A DNA stretch of 64,000 bases from an uncultured Eubacteriales bacterium (lineage in GTDB: Bacteria > Bacillota > Clostridia > Oscillospirales > QAMX01), in contig CAKTEH010000001.1 in NCBI GenBank assembly GCA_934546935.1, forward strand, positions 342,943 to 406,942, read 5' to 3'. Position 1 is the first letter of the stretch. Every line of letters begins with the position of its first letter. Under the pieces are notes generated by a model, which searched no databases, was not told the origin of the DNA, and worked only from the letters and a program-made list of their open reading frames with translations. The position numbers and the translations under genes were made by a program. Below, piece by piece: positions 25,380 to 34,242 of the stretch.

Positions 25380-26312
25380 TTATACGCGCTTATAAATAGC
25401 TTCGACTTTTTCCGCAATGTGGCCAGCCGTAATGCCGTAATAGTCGAGCAGCTCGTCATAGGTGTGTGCACTGGTACCGTACTTGTCTTCAATACCGACA
25501 AAACCAATGGGTTTACACTCAAGCGCGAGGGCCTGTGCAACCGCGCTGCCAAGTCCTCCGATCACGGAGTGCTCTTCAGCAGTGACTATGCCACGGCAAG
25601 GGCCTGCGGCGGCAATTAAAGCTGCGTCGTCAATGGGCTTTAAAGTGGCAACATTAACGACACGCACAGAGATCTTATCTTTCAGCATTTCTGCGGCTTT
25701 CAGCGCCATGGAAAGGGTTGCGCCGCAGGCATAGACGGCGATATCACTGCCGTCGCGCATGACGGTGGGTTTGCCGATAACAAACGGTGCATCAGGATCC
25801 GTAAGATCCTCCAAATTATTGCGGCAAATGCGGATGTAGGCCGGGCCGTCGACATTTGCAATGGCGCGTACAGCGGCGGCAGTCTGCGCGGCGTCGGCCG
25901 GGACAACAACCGTCATGCCAGGGATTGCGCGCATGAGCGCGATGTCCTCAACGGACTGATGGGTGGAGCCGTCGCTGAAATCGGAAAGGCCGGCGGAAGA
26001 ACCACAGACACGTACTTTCAGCCCGGCAATGCCGATGGTCTGGCGGAGCTGGTCGTAGTCGCGCCCGGAGGTAAACACGGCAAACGAATGGATAAACGGG
26101 ATTTTGCCCGCAAGCGCAAGACCGGCGGCGGTAGAGGCCATATCAGCCTCGGCAATGCCCATTTCAAAGAAGCGCTCGGGGAATTCCTTCTCAAACAGGC
26201 AGCTCATCGTACTTTTGCCCAGATCGGCTTCCAGCGCAACAATGTTTTCATTTTCACGGCCTAATTCCACAAGGGTCTGGCCGTAGGCGTTTCTCAAACT
26301 GCTGGTACTCAT
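25380..26312 (-). CDS. Transketolase, C-terminal subunit
   Basis: A 310-residue half-transketolase carrying the pyrimidine-binding and C-terminal domains. EADLGKST near residue 26, the Glu-containing ERFFEMGIAEADM near 45-58 (the conserved Glu activates TPP) and HSFAVFTSGRDYDQLRQT are typical. It pairs with the N-terminal subunit encoded 16 bases upstream; together they match a full ~600-residue enzyme. Two-subunit transketolases are used for central pentose metabolism and also for dedicated pathways such as apulose-4-phosphate. The substrate is not decided by sequence here. Confidence 0.9.
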   Translation of the reverse strand: MSTSSLRNAYGQTLVELGRENENIVALEADLGKSTMSCLFEKEFPERFFEMGIAEADMASTAAGLALAGKIPFIHSFAVFTSGRDYDQLRQTIGIAGLKVRVCGSSAGLSDFSDGSTHQSVEDIALMRAIPGMTVVVPADAAQTAAAVRAIANVDGPAYIRICRNNLEDLTDPDAPFVIGKPTVMRDGSDIAVYACGATLSMALKAAEMLKDKISVRVVNVATLKPIDDAALIAAAGPCRGIVTAEEHSVIGGLGSAVAQALALECKPIGFVGIEDKYGTSAHTYDELLDYYGITAGHIAEKVEAIYKRV

Positions 26313-26328
26313 CTTTTTTCCCCTCCGC

Positions 26329-27153
26329 TTATTTCAATTCATCAAGAGCCTGTTTATAAAGCTCTTCGGTCATGGTTCCGTTATGGAACGCGGCGGTATT
26401 TTCAGCAAAGCTGACGCCCTTGCCTTTCACGGTATCTGCGATTATAACGGTAGGCTTACCCTTGCAGGCGGACGCCTGATCATAAGCAGAGAGAATCTGG
26501 TTGAAATCATGTCCGTTGATTTCGATCACATTCCAGCCGAAAGCAGCCCATTTTGCGGGAATATCGCCTGAATCCATACGCTTCTCAGTGAAATCTGTAG
26601 CCTGGATATGGTTGCGGTCTACAATGGCGCACAGGTTGTCCGCTTTAAAGTTTGCAGCGGCCATTGCAGCTTCCCAGATCTGGCCTTCTCCGAGTTCCCC
26701 GTCGCCGATGAGGACGTAAACACGGGAAGGAAGCTTATCCAGCCGTGTACCAAGCGCGATACCAAGGCCGATGGAAAGGCCCTGTCCAAGAGAACCGGTG
26801 TTGGCTTCAATCCCGGGAGTCTTTTTTATATCCGGATGGCCCTGCAGGCGCGAGCCAAGCTTTTTCAGCGTGGCAAGTTCCGATACCTCAAAAAAGCCCG
26901 CACGGGCAAGCGCAGCGTACTGGATAATGGCTACATGCCCCTTGGAGAGCAGAAAACGGTCACGCTCCGGCATCTTGGGATTTGAAGGATTATAATTGAG
27001 TTTATTGAAATACAGCGCAGTAATCAGCTCCGCGCTTGAAAAGGAACCGCCGTAGTGACCGGCCTGGCCCGGGCCGACCATTTCGACCACGTCACGGCGC
27101 AATGTGTTCGCCATCTTCTCCAATTCAGGAATAGACGTAATGCGATAACTCAT
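26329..27153 (-). CDS. Transketolase, N-terminal subunit
   Basis: A 274-residue half-transketolase with the TPP-diphosphate-binding domain. Visible motifs are GPGQAGHYGGSFSSAELI (near 25-42), DRFLLSKGHVAIIQYAAL, TGSLGQGLSIGLGIA (near 112) and the metal/TPP motif GDGELGEGQIWEAAM..N (near 145-165). The start at 27153 (MSYRITS) lies 6-7 bases after AAGGAG; an upstream in-frame start has no such site. First gene of the operon, with its own promoter in the divergent region shared with the SDR gene. Confidence 0.9.
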   Translation of the reverse strand: MSYRITSIPELEKMANTLRRDVVEMVGPGQAGHYGGSFSSAELITALYFNKLNYNPSNPKMPERDRFLLSKGHVAIIQYAALARAGFFEVSELATLKKLGSRLQGHPDIKKTPGIEANTGSLGQGLSIGLGIALGTRLDKLPSRVYVLIGDGELGEGQIWEAAMAAANFKADNLCAIVDRNHIQATDFTEKRMDSGDIPAKWAAFGWNVIEINGHDFNQILSAYDQASACKGKPTVIIADTVKGKGVSFAENTAAFHNGTMTEELYKQALDELK

Positions 27154-27206
27154 GATAAATCTCCTTTTAGCCAAGTAATATTTTAGAAGCTCGCATTCTA
27201 CACAAA

Positions 27207-27235
27207 ATTATACTGCGCTACATAGGCAAAGTCAA
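27207..27235 (-). promoter_or_regulatory. Promoter of the transketolase-garR operon
   Basis: On the minus strand, TTGACT (27230-27235), 17-base spacer, TATAAT (27207-27212). Confidence 0.8.
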
Positions 27236-27261
27236 GGAGGGCGGGAAATTTTCTTCCAGTA

Positions 27262-27289
27262 TTGACAAATAAATTCCAGAGAGTAAAAT
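27262..27289 (+). promoter_or_regulatory. Promoter of the SDR gene
   Basis: TTGACA (27262-27267), 16-base spacer, TAAAAT (27284-27289), divergent from the transketolase promoter with only 26 bases between the two -35 boxes. Confidence 0.65.
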
Positions 27290-27332
27290 AAAAATAGTCT
27301 TATTAAGGACAACTTCATGATCTGGAGGATAG

Positions 27333-28148
27333 ATGGCTATGAATGTTGGGGAATACCTTCAAAATACCTTTTCACTGGAGGGGAAGAATATTATTCTAAC
27401 CGGTGCAGCGGGCGGGATCGGCGCGGAGCTGGCAAGAGGGCTTGCCCATGCCGGCGGGAATATGATTCTCTGCGATATCGCAATAGATCCGCTGGAAAAG
27501 GTTGCGCAGGCGCTGCGCGACGAGGACTGCAAAGCAAAGGCATTTCGTCTGGATGTGACGGATACAGCGGCTCTGCCTGGGTTTGTGGATGAGATTGATA
27601 AGGAATACGGAAAGCTCGATGTATTGATCAACTGCGCGGGCATTAACAAGCGCATTGGCTTCCTTGATTACGATGAGGCAACTTATGACCGCATCATGAA
27701 TATCAATTTGAAGGGCGTTTTTTTCCTGACCCAGGAAGTTGTTAAACACATGATCCCGCATAAAAGCGGTAATATTATCAATGTTTCCTCGCATAATGCG
27801 GTCGGTATGCTCGGCGGCTGTTCGGTTTATGGTGCGTCGAAGAGCGCAATTACAGCCCTGACTCGTTCCATGGCGGTGGAATGGGCAAAATTTGGCATCC
27901 GTGCTAACGCTATTGCCCCCGGCCATATTCTCACCCAGCTGACGCAGGTAACTTGGGATAATCCCGAACGTGCGCAGTATCTGCGTGAGCGTATTGCAAT
28001 GCAGCGCCCCGGCCTCCCGTCGGAACTTGTCGGAGTTGTCGTAATGCTTGCATCCGATGCATCGAGCTATATGTCCGGCATGATGATTCATATCGACGGC
28101 GGCTGCCTGGCCGGCGGCATGCCCTGGAACTATGATACGAATTATTAA
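27333..28148 (+). CDS. SDR-family oxidoreductase (gluconate 5-dehydrogenase-like)
   Basis: A 271-residue short-chain dehydrogenase. It has the cofactor motif TGAAGGIGAELARGLA (residues 24-40), Asp near 48 (CDIA), NCAGINKRIG near 99, the catalytic Ser in NVSSHNAVG near 150 and YGASKSA near 166-172. The C-terminus IDGGCLAGG is typical of gluconate 5-dehydrogenase and 2-deoxy-D-gluconate 3-dehydrogenase relatives. GGAGG lies 4 bases before this ATG and 10 before a second ATG (27339), so the start may be two codons later. It is divergent from the transketolase-garR operon, suggesting a shared sugar-acid or polyol pathway; substrate unknown. Confidence 0.85.
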   Translation: MAMNVGEYLQNTFSLEGKNIILTGAAGGIGAELARGLAHAGGNMILCDIAIDPLEKVAQALRDEDCKAKAFRLDVTDTAALPGFVDEIDKEYGKLDVLINCAGINKRIGFLDYDEATYDRIMNINLKGVFFLTQEVVKHMIPHKSGNIINVSSHNAVGMLGGCSVYGASKSAITALTRSMAVEWAKFGIRANAIAPGHILTQLTQVTWDNPERAQYLRERIAMQRPGLPSELVGVVVMLASDASSYMSGMMIHIDGGCLAGGMPWNYDTNY

Positions 28149-28225
28149 GCGCCGTCTTTGTTGACAGTTGGCTGGACATTTTCCGATACCGTATGGGCGA
28201 ATGCGGCATATCGTCTTGTATAAAT

Positions 28226-28268
28226 AAAAAGCTCCTGCATGGGGATATCCCCATGCAGGAGCTTTTTT
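28226..28268. terminator. Terminator after the SDR gene
   Basis: A perfect stem AAAAAGCTCCTGCATGGGG with its complement, loop ATAT, followed by six T; symmetrical enough to act on both strands. Confidence 0.95.
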
Positions 28269-28864
28269 ATGGTTTCCTATGGCGCAGCCATGCAAGATTC
28301 TGGGGAAAAGCGTCCCAACCGCATTCTTTTGGGCATAACATGCGCAGTTCAATAAATAGCTTTCATTTTTTTCCACATAAGCAGGTTTTCCGTCTGTATA
28401 GCGCCGTTTGCAGTAGCTTCGCTGCGTTCCCCGTCCACTCCCAGGCGGAGGCTTTGATCCGCAAACGGAATCCCGCAGTATTTTCATATCGGTATGTGCG
28501 GAGAGACGGGCAGGATACGGATAGCATGGAAGGGGTTCGAAAGCTGTTTTGGCTTTCGATTTGGGGGGTGTTTTTCCCGCTTTCCGCACTTAAAGTATTG
28601 GTTGTGTATGCGTGCCTACGCTTACTTGTAATTGGCACACATAGCTGATGTTTCGCCCGGTTTTACCAATTGAAGCGGCAGTAGACACCGGTATCCGGCT
28701 TGGACACGCTGTCCCCGGCAGCGGCATTTTCGCGGATGACGCATTTTGAGGCCTCTACCGGAATCTCGTGTGCCCCAGGCGCTCTATGTTACTCCGTTTC
28801 TTTCCTTCTGCAAATGGTATCCAGACTGTAGAAATACAGTTTGACGCTATTCCGCAGGGAATTC
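28269..28864. other. Intergenic stretch without an intact gene
   Basis: About 600 bases with no frame that has a ribosome-binding site and a recognisable product. A minus-strand frame at 28663-28788 reads PGAHEIPVEASKCVIREN..SKPDTGVYCRFNW before a stop. It looks protein-like but has no start. It may be debris of a lost gene. Confidence 0.4.
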
Positions 28865-28911
28865 AAAACCGCTGTAGTTTCTCTATCCCAACAGGATGGA
28901 AGCTACAGCGG
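28865..28911 (-). terminator. Probable terminator of the nickel/peptide importer operon
   Basis: On the minus strand CCGCTGTAG pairs perfectly with CTACAGCGG across a 25-base loop and is followed by TTTTG, about 40 bases after the last ABC gene. Confidence 0.6.
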
Positions 28912-28947
28912 CTTACTATATCGATAATGCCCGGCGTTAACACAACG

Positions 28948-29553
28948 TTATACGATAGACAGATCAACCGTTTTTGTTGCGATTTTTTCAGCCAGATATT
29001 TATTATGTGTAACAGCAATAATTCCCATGTTCCGCTTTTCAGCTTCTGCTAATACAACATTCCAGATTTGTGCCTGTGTGATGACATCCAACATGGTGCT
29101 GATCTCATCACAAATCAGATACTCTGCGCCGCTCATCAAAGCGCGCGCCACACAAAATCTTTGCAGCTCGCCGCCGGAAAGCTCCCGCGGGAAACGGTCA
29201 AGCCATGCCTGTTCGATGCCGAAAGCCTGCAATACATCGTCCCTGAGTTGCCCGCTTTCTTCAAGGACCCGCTTTAAGCGCCAACGTGGGTTAATTGCTT
29301 TTTCCGGGTGTTGATAGATAAGCTGAACCGGGCAAATTCCTTTTTTTGGCAAAGGCTTTTCATCCAAAAGGATCTGTCCTTTTACCGGTTCCAAATAACC
29401 GGCAAGTATCATGGCAAGTGTTGTCTTTCCATAGCCGCTTGGGGCAAAAATTGCCAGGCGTTCCCCTTTTTCAACTTTTATGCTTCGGTTTTCCAGTATC
29501 CATGCCTGTTTACGGTCGTACCGAAAATAGATATTCTTTGCTTCAAGCGCCAT
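28948..29553 (-). CDS. nikE: ABC transporter ATP-binding protein, NikE/OppF type
   Basis: A 201-residue ATPase, shorter than the usual 260-330 for OppF/DppF but similar to compact NikE forms. Walker A is APSGYGKTT, signature LSGGELQR, Walker B YLICDEISTMLD, H-loop AVTHNKYLA. Ser/Thr at the Walker B +2 position (DEIST) is unusual. The start overlaps the upstream ATPase by 11 bases. The nickel assignment rests on the adjacent larEBC genes; by sequence alone it is a peptide/nickel-type importer ATPase. Confidence 0.75.
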   Translation of the reverse strand: MALEAKNIYFRYDRKQAWILENRSIKVEKGERLAIFAPSGYGKTTLAMILAGYLEPVKGQILLDEKPLPKKGICPVQLIYQHPEKAINPRWRLKRVLEESGQLRDDVLQAFGIEQAWLDRFPRELSGGELQRFCVARALMSGAEYLICDEISTMLDVITQAQIWNVVLAEAEKRNMGIIAVTHNKYLAEKIATKTVDLSIV

Positions 29554-30478
29554 GATAACACCTCACTTCGCCACCTCTGCTTTCACGTACCGGCGGAACC
29601 TGTTTCTCACACTCTTCCGTTTTATATGGGCAGCGTGGAGCAAACAGGCATCCATCCGGCAACTGGCCGGCATAGGGCTGAAATCCAGGAATTGGTTCAA
29701 ACCCATTTTGGGGTAATGCTTTCCATAAAGCCTTGGAATAGGGATGCCTTAGCGCTTCAGGCCCGGATTTGAAATCGGAGGCAGGCGCTGTTTCAACTGT
29801 TGTGCCTGCGTAAAAAACGGCTACACGGTCTGCAAATGCAAAAGCCAAATCAATGTCGTGCGTAATCAGAAGAACCGCCTTTCCTTCGTCTGCCATTTCG
29901 CGGAACATTTTCAGTGCTTCAAGCGCCTGTTCAAGACTCATTCCGGGTGTCGGTTCATCTGCAATAATGAGTTCAGCGTCGGTTATTAATGCGGTAGACA
30001 CCAGCACACGCCTTGCCATACCGCCCGAGAGCTGGAACGGGTAAAGCTGTTCCGTCTGTTCGGGAAGCTGAAGTCGCTTAAACAACTTTCTTCTTTTTTC
30101 CGTTGGTTTTGGTTTATAATGCCCATCCGCCTGTGCGCCTGTCTTCATCAGCGGATCAAGATAGGCCACCGACTGCGGAACCAAGGCAATTTCGGTTCCA
30201 CGCAGCCGTTTTTGCCGCTGCGCAGTAAGTTCCTGCCCTTTATAGTGTAAATGTCCTTGTACAGTTGCATTCTCAGGAAGGATACCCAGGATGGCGGAGG
30301 CCAGAAGGCTTTTGCCTGAACCGGATGAACCGGCTATTGCAACGATTTCCCCGGGCTGTGCTGTCAGATGCAAGTCGGAGATAACCTTCAGATCCTTCTG
30401 TTCAAAACCATGGTCATACATACGGAAAGAAACAGAAAGATTATGGATTTCAAGCAATGTTTCGTTTTTTTGTTTCAT
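29543..30478 (-). CDS. nikD: ABC transporter ATP-binding protein, NikD/DppD type
   Basis: A 311-residue ATPase with Walker A GSSGSGKSLL, signature LSGGMARR, Walker B LIIADEPTPGM and H-loop LITHDIDLA. The C-terminus carries the oligopeptide/dipeptide extension with a Cys cluster (GCLFAPRCPYKTEECEKQVP), diagnostic of the Opp/Dpp/Nik family. The start at 30478 (MKQKNET) is the first ATG after AAGGAG; the longer frame reads into the permease gene. Substrate inferred as Ni2+ from the lar neighbours. Confidence 0.8.
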   Translation of the reverse strand: MKQKNETLLEIHNLSVSFRMYDHGFEQKDLKVISDLHLTAQPGEIVAIAGSSGSGKSLLASAILGILPENATVQGHLHYKGQELTAQRQKRLRGTEIALVPQSVAYLDPLMKTGAQADGHYKPKPTEKRRKLFKRLQLPEQTEQLYPFQLSGGMARRVLVSTALITDAELIIADEPTPGMSLEQALEALKMFREMADEGKAVLLITHDIDLAFAFADRVAVFYAGTTVETAPASDFKSGPEALRHPYSKALWKALPQNGFEPIPGFQPYAGQLPDGCLFAPRCPYKTEECEKQVPPVRESRGGEVRCYHGA

Positions 30479-30488
30479 GCGGTTCTCC

Positions 30489-31313
30489 TTATTCCTGTGC
30501 GCTGTATGGGTCAAGAACCATACGCAGATAATCCCCAAGCTTATCAACAAGCAATACGATCAGTACAAGCGTCAAACCGGGCAGTACCGCAGTCCACCAC
30601 ATGCCCGTCGATAGATACCGCATGCTTTCCGACAAAATGATACCGATCGCTGACTGCTCCGGTGACAAACCAAACCCCAGAAATGAGATGGACGCTTCAT
30701 GTAAAATCGCATGGGGGAACATCAGGACAAGTCCGACAAAGAACTGCGGAATCAAATGGGGCAGCAAATGGTTGGTCAGAATCCATCCGCTGGATTTCCC
30801 GAGTTTGCGGGAAACAGCAATATATTGCTGGGACCGCAGCTGCAAAACTTCCCCTCGGATCACTCGGGCAAGGCTGCACCAATGCGTTGCGGCAATGCCT
30901 ATAAGCAGGCCTTTCAATCCACGTCCAAGAGTAAAGGAAATCAGGATAATCAAAATCGTATGGGGCACACCCATCACAAGATCAATAACCCAGTTAATCA
31001 ATGCATCTATCCGCTTTGAGCCTGTAGCTGCCGCAATACCGATCAACACGGCAATTACAGCGCTGATGGCGGACGCACATAAACCGACTGTAATGCTGAC
31101 CGACAACCCTTTCAGGGTACGCAGGAACAGGTCGCGCCCCAACGCATCCGTGCCGAAAGGATATTCCAGACAGGGAGGCTGTTTGGCATTTGAAAAGCTG
31201 CCGGTTACCGCATCTTCTGAAATGAGCATACCGCAGGCGTAAATGACAGCCAATACAACAAACATGACAAAAGTCAGGATGACTGCCCTGGTCCGGTGGT
31301 TCAACCCTCTCAT
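30489..31313 (-). CDS. nikC: ABC transporter permease, NikC/DppC type
   Basis: A 274-residue permease with about six membrane segments. It has the family N-terminus and the EYPFGTDALGRDLFLRTLKG motif (near 50-70) shared by DppC/OppC/NikC, and the conserved coupling-loop RVIRGEVLQLRSQQYIAVSRKLG. The start at 31313 overlaps the upstream permease stop as ATGA. Partner of the NikB-type permease. Confidence 0.82.
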   Translation of the reverse strand: MRGLNHRTRAVILTFVMFVVLAVIYACGMLISEDAVTGSFSNAKQPPCLEYPFGTDALGRDLFLRTLKGLSVSITVGLCASAISAVIAVLIGIAAATGSKRIDALINWVIDLVMGVPHTILIILISFTLGRGLKGLLIGIAATHWCSLARVIRGEVLQLRSQQYIAVSRKLGKSSGWILTNHLLPHLIPQFFVGLVLMFPHAILHEASISFLGFGLSPEQSAIGIILSESMRYLSTGMWWTAVLPGLTLVLIVLLVDKLGDYLRMVLDPYSAQE

Positions 31314-32305
31314 TCTCCCACCTCCTGAATCTGTGGGTCTATTACGCCATAGAGCAGGTTTGCAATCATATTGCCCACACATACAAACAATGCGGAAAAC
31401 AGTGTTACGCCAAGCAGCAGCGGTACATCCCCCTGCAATCCGGCAGCAGAAACAGCACTGCCGAGACCCGGATAGCTGAATACGTTTTCTGCTATGACGG
31501 AACCGCCAAACAGTTCAGCAAAGGAGGCGAATTGCAAGGTCAGCGCCGGAAGCAGAATATTCCGCAGGCCATGGCGGCGCAGGATCGTCCAATGCCCTTC
31601 ACCTCTGGCCTTTGCAAAGAGGACGTACTCGCTGTTCATGACATCCACCAGTTTCTGACGGGTATGAAGTGCAATGTTGGCAAAAGACATCAGGCTTAAT
31701 GTGAATGCCGGCAGAATAAGATGATAGATTTTCTGCCATATGGTCACGTCTTCCCGCAGCACGCCGACCGGGGATGAAAATCCGATGGGGAACCATCGGA
31801 GCCATACCCCGAAAATCAAAAGGAACAGCAATCCAAGCCAAAATGTTGGAACAGAGCTTAAAATATAGCAAACCTTTTTGAGTATCCTATCCGGCCATTT
31901 ATTTCGATACATACCCATAATGCAGCCAAGCGCAAAACCAATTACACCGGAAAGCAGCCATGCGCAAAGCATCAGGGCAAGGGAGTTTACAAAACGTTCT
32001 GCGATCACATCCGCAACCGGCCGGCGATAAATCGCAGATTCGCCGAGATTGCCATGCAGGAGCTCGGTCAGCCACGAAAAGTAACGTTCTACAGGCGGTT
32101 TGTTAACCCCCCAATAATCCTCGATTTCCGCACGTTGTTCCGGGGATACTGCTGCGCCGAGCCCCAGTATGTATTGCTGAACGGGGTCAACAGGCGATGC
32201 GCTGACAAGTACAAAAGATAGAATACTCACAGCGAGGAGTAAGGATATGATTTTTATGCTATACGTCACAAAGATACGAAACAGCCGTCTCGTTGTTCCT
32301 TTCAT
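31310..32305 (-). CDS. nikB: ABC transporter permease, NikB/DppB type
   Basis: A 331-residue permease with six membrane segments. The N-terminal segment is followed by SPVDPVQQYILG and WGVNKPPVERYFSWLTELLHGNLGESAIYRRPV, which is characteristic of DppB/NikB. The C-terminal loop has YVLFAKARGEGHWTILRRHGLRN. The start at 32305 (MKGTTRR) follows GAGGTG. It is separated from the binding-protein gene by 132 bases that include a hairpin. Confidence 0.82.
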   Translation of the reverse strand: MKGTTRRLFRIFVTYSIKIISLLLAVSILSFVLVSASPVDPVQQYILGLGAAVSPEQRAEIEDYWGVNKPPVERYFSWLTELLHGNLGESAIYRRPVADVIAERFVNSLALMLCAWLLSGVIGFALGCIMGMYRNKWPDRILKKVCYILSSVPTFWLGLLFLLIFGVWLRWFPIGFSSPVGVLREDVTIWQKIYHLILPAFTLSLMSFANIALHTRQKLVDVMNSEYVLFAKARGEGHWTILRRHGLRNILLPALTLQFASFAELFGGSVIAENVFSYPGLGSAVSAAGLQGDVPLLLGVTLFSALFVCVGNMIANLLYGVIDPQIQEVGE

Positions 32306-32387
32306 GTAAGAGCACCTCTTTTCCATCGGCTTTTATAAATCAACGCCCAAGTGTTTTCCTATAAAAACCGACAGCGTCTTTATAAGG

Positions 32388-32422
32388 ACAGCCTGCCGCA
32401 CCGGCATGATGCAGCAGGCTGT
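32388..32422 (-). terminator. Intercistronic hairpin between nikA-like and nikB-like genes
   Basis: ACAGCCTGC pairs perfectly with GCAGGCTGT across a 17-base loop. There is no strong T-run, so it more likely tunes expression than ends the operon. Confidence 0.5.
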
Positions 32423-32437
32423 TGCTTCATAAATGAA

Positions 32438-34036
32438 TTATTCAGTCCAAGCCCATTCGTTCAGATTCTGAATCAGCGGCAGGCCATGCCCATGGCCGTG
32501 GATTGGCTGATCCCCAATGGAGAGACCGTCGCGGACATACGTCACATGATCCAGATTGACGATCCAGACCCAAGGACACTCGCCTTGCATGGCGGTACCG
32601 GTAGCACCGTCCCACTGCACCTTCCGCCAGTTCTCATTGGCTTCCTCAACCGTCAGCGCAGCCATTGCAGCATTAAGATAGCCGTCGGTTATTTCGTTCA
32701 TATAGCCTTCGGGATTGTAGAAGTCATCCAGCAGGGCGCCTTCGGAACGATATAGATAGTACGTTTCGTTGGGGATTGCAGAACCCCAGCCCATCAGGAC
32801 TGCTTCAGAAAACATGACATTCATGATTGCATCCCAACTCATGCCTTCCACATTCACTTTGATGCCAATGGCCATTAATTGTTCCGCAGCGGCCATACCA
32901 ACTGCCTGGCGGACAGAATCACCAGAAGGGTACACGCATCGGAATTCCGCTTTGAGGCCGTCTTTTTCAACAATACCGTCGCCATCGGTGTCCGACCAGC
33001 CCGCATCTGCAAGAAGTTTCCTCGCATAGTCAACATCAGTTTCGATCTTGACTTCCGGGTTATTCCAGGGCATACCGTCATTTTCGGAATAAGCCGGCCT
33101 GCCAAAACCGTTCAGAACAAGGTCGGCAACCTGCTGACGGTCAATTGCATAAGCGATTGCCTGCCGGATTTCGAGGTTGCAGGTAACATTGTTGCCGATG
33201 GGCGCGCCGTTGTCGGTGGTTTTTCCTTCGTTAGGAAGAACCGGGAGCGTAAAGCCGCGGTTATCGGCGGAGGTAATGGCTTCAACATGATAGCCGTCTA
33301 CTTCTGTAGTTCCAAGGGTGGCGGTGGAGTAGGCAACATCCACTTTGCCGGCCTGAACGGCAGCGAGGGCAGCATCCTCGGACATAAAGACAACGGTCAC
33401 ATTCTCAATAGCAGGTGCGCCGCCGTAATAATCTTTGTTGGCCGTAAAGATGATTTGTTCCTGTGTTTTCCACTCAACGAACTTGTATGGGCCGGAACCA
33501 ATCGGGTTTCTGCCGTAATCTTCGCTGTAAGCGTGTTCAGGGACGATGCCAACAGACGCAAGCATGTTGAGGAAAATAGAAGTCGGCGCAGAAAGTGTGA
33601 TCACAACAGTCGTATCATCTTTCGCCACAGCGCTCTCCATGTAAGTAAGGTCAACGGAGCCCTGCGCGGCCTTTGCAGTTTCCAGCGTGAAGGCAACATC
33701 TTCAGCGGTGACCTTTTCCCCATCGGTAAATTTTGCGTCATCCCGAATCGTGAACGTCCAGATCAGACCGTCAGGGGAGAGCGTATAGCCGGTTGCCAGA
33801 TCGTTCTCAAAGGTCAGATCGGCAGTGTATTTCACCAGCGTGCTTTGTACGATGGGGGAGTTGCCGTGGCCCCAGCCCTGCGTCGGGTCAAGGGTTTCCG
33901 GCTCGGAGCCGATTGCGATGACTACGCTGTCCTTCTTGGTGTCACTGGTGCCATTGGCCGCCTCGTTTCCGCAGGCGGTCATCCCGATGGTCATAAATAC
34001 TGCAAGAAACAGAATAAGAAATTTTTTCATATTCAT
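32438..34036 (-). CDS. nikA: Nickel/peptide ABC transporter substrate-binding lipoprotein
   Basis: A 532-residue SBP_bac_5 (OppA/DppA/NikA family) lipoprotein with signal peptide and lipobox MTACG. Typical motifs are GSEPETLDPTQGWGHGNSPIVQSTLVKY, the ATGYTLSPDGLIWTFTIRDDAKFTDGEKVTAEDVAFTLE segment, and IRQAIAYAIDRQQVADLVLNG. I chose the start at 34036 (MNMKK); the first residue could equally be two codons later. The position directly behind larC suggests that it captures Ni2+ or a Ni-chelate for cofactor synthesis; a peptide substrate cannot be excluded. By sequence it is closer to nickel/His-chelate binders than to OppA only in length, so the symbol is tentative. Confidence 0.75.
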   Translation of the reverse strand: MNMKKFLILFLAVFMTIGMTACGNEAANGTSDTKKDSVVIAIGSEPETLDPTQGWGHGNSPIVQSTLVKYTADLTFENDLATGYTLSPDGLIWTFTIRDDAKFTDGEKVTAEDVAFTLETAKAAQGSVDLTYMESAVAKDDTTVVITLSAPTSIFLNMLASVGIVPEHAYSEDYGRNPIGSGPYKFVEWKTQEQIIFTANKDYYGGAPAIENVTVVFMSEDAALAAVQAGKVDVAYSTATLGTTEVDGYHVEAITSADNRGFTLPVLPNEGKTTDNGAPIGNNVTCNLEIRQAIAYAIDRQQVADLVLNGFGRPAYSENDGMPWNNPEVKIETDVDYARKLLADAGWSDTDGDGIVEKDGLKAEFRCVYPSGDSVRQAVGMAAAEQLMAIGIKVNVEGMSWDAIMNVMFSEAVLMGWGSAIPNETYYLYRSEGALLDDFYNPEGYMNEITDGYLNAAMAALTVEEANENWRKVQWDGATGTAMQGECPWVWIVNLDHVTYVRDGLSIGDQPIHGHGHGLPLIQNLNEWAWTE

Positions 34037-34211
34037 ATGTGGTTTTGTTTCCTTCCATCTAAATATTGGGTATGAATCAGAATATCGATGTCGGGGCGCC
34101 ATCCGGCCGCCAATGTTCGGATTTATTTATCTGCGCTGGCTTCATGCACAGCGAAAACAAATCAAAATGATGCGCTGATTTAAGGTTTAATACGATTTTC
34201 ATGGTTTCGCT

Positions 34212-34237
34212 TATCCCGCCGGCCAGGCCGGCGGATA
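34212..34237 (-). terminator. GC-rich hairpin after larC
   Basis: TATCCGCCGGCC pairs with GGCCGGCGGGATA with one bulge, within 31 bases of the larC stop. There is no T-run downstream, so partial readthrough into the importer operon is possible. Confidence 0.5.
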
Positions 34238-34242
34238 GGATT

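Noticed and set aside
24464..27153. Sulfoquinovose transketolase (sulfo-TK) pathway
   Set aside because: The reductase follows GarR far more closely than sulfolactaldehyde reductases, and no sulfosugar isomerase or transporter is present; kept only as a hypothesis in the findings.
27396..28589. 397-codon minus-strand frame over the SDR gene and its terminator
   Set aside because: Runs through a strong terminator hairpin and antisense to a conserved SDR; no protein-like motif.
28363..28638. 91-codon minus-strand frame in the 28.3-28.6 kb gap
   Set aside because: No start signal, no recognisable motif, and a Ser/Thr/Arg-rich composition typical of chance frames.
32879..34075. 398-codon plus-strand frame opposite the binding-protein gene
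   Set aside because: It is antisense to a clear SBP_bac_5 gene, has no ribosome-binding site and gives a low-complexity Arg/Gly-rich product.
34036..34242. NikR operator upstream of the binding-protein gene
   Set aside because: A single GTATGA half-site occurs, but no TCATAC partner at the required spacing.
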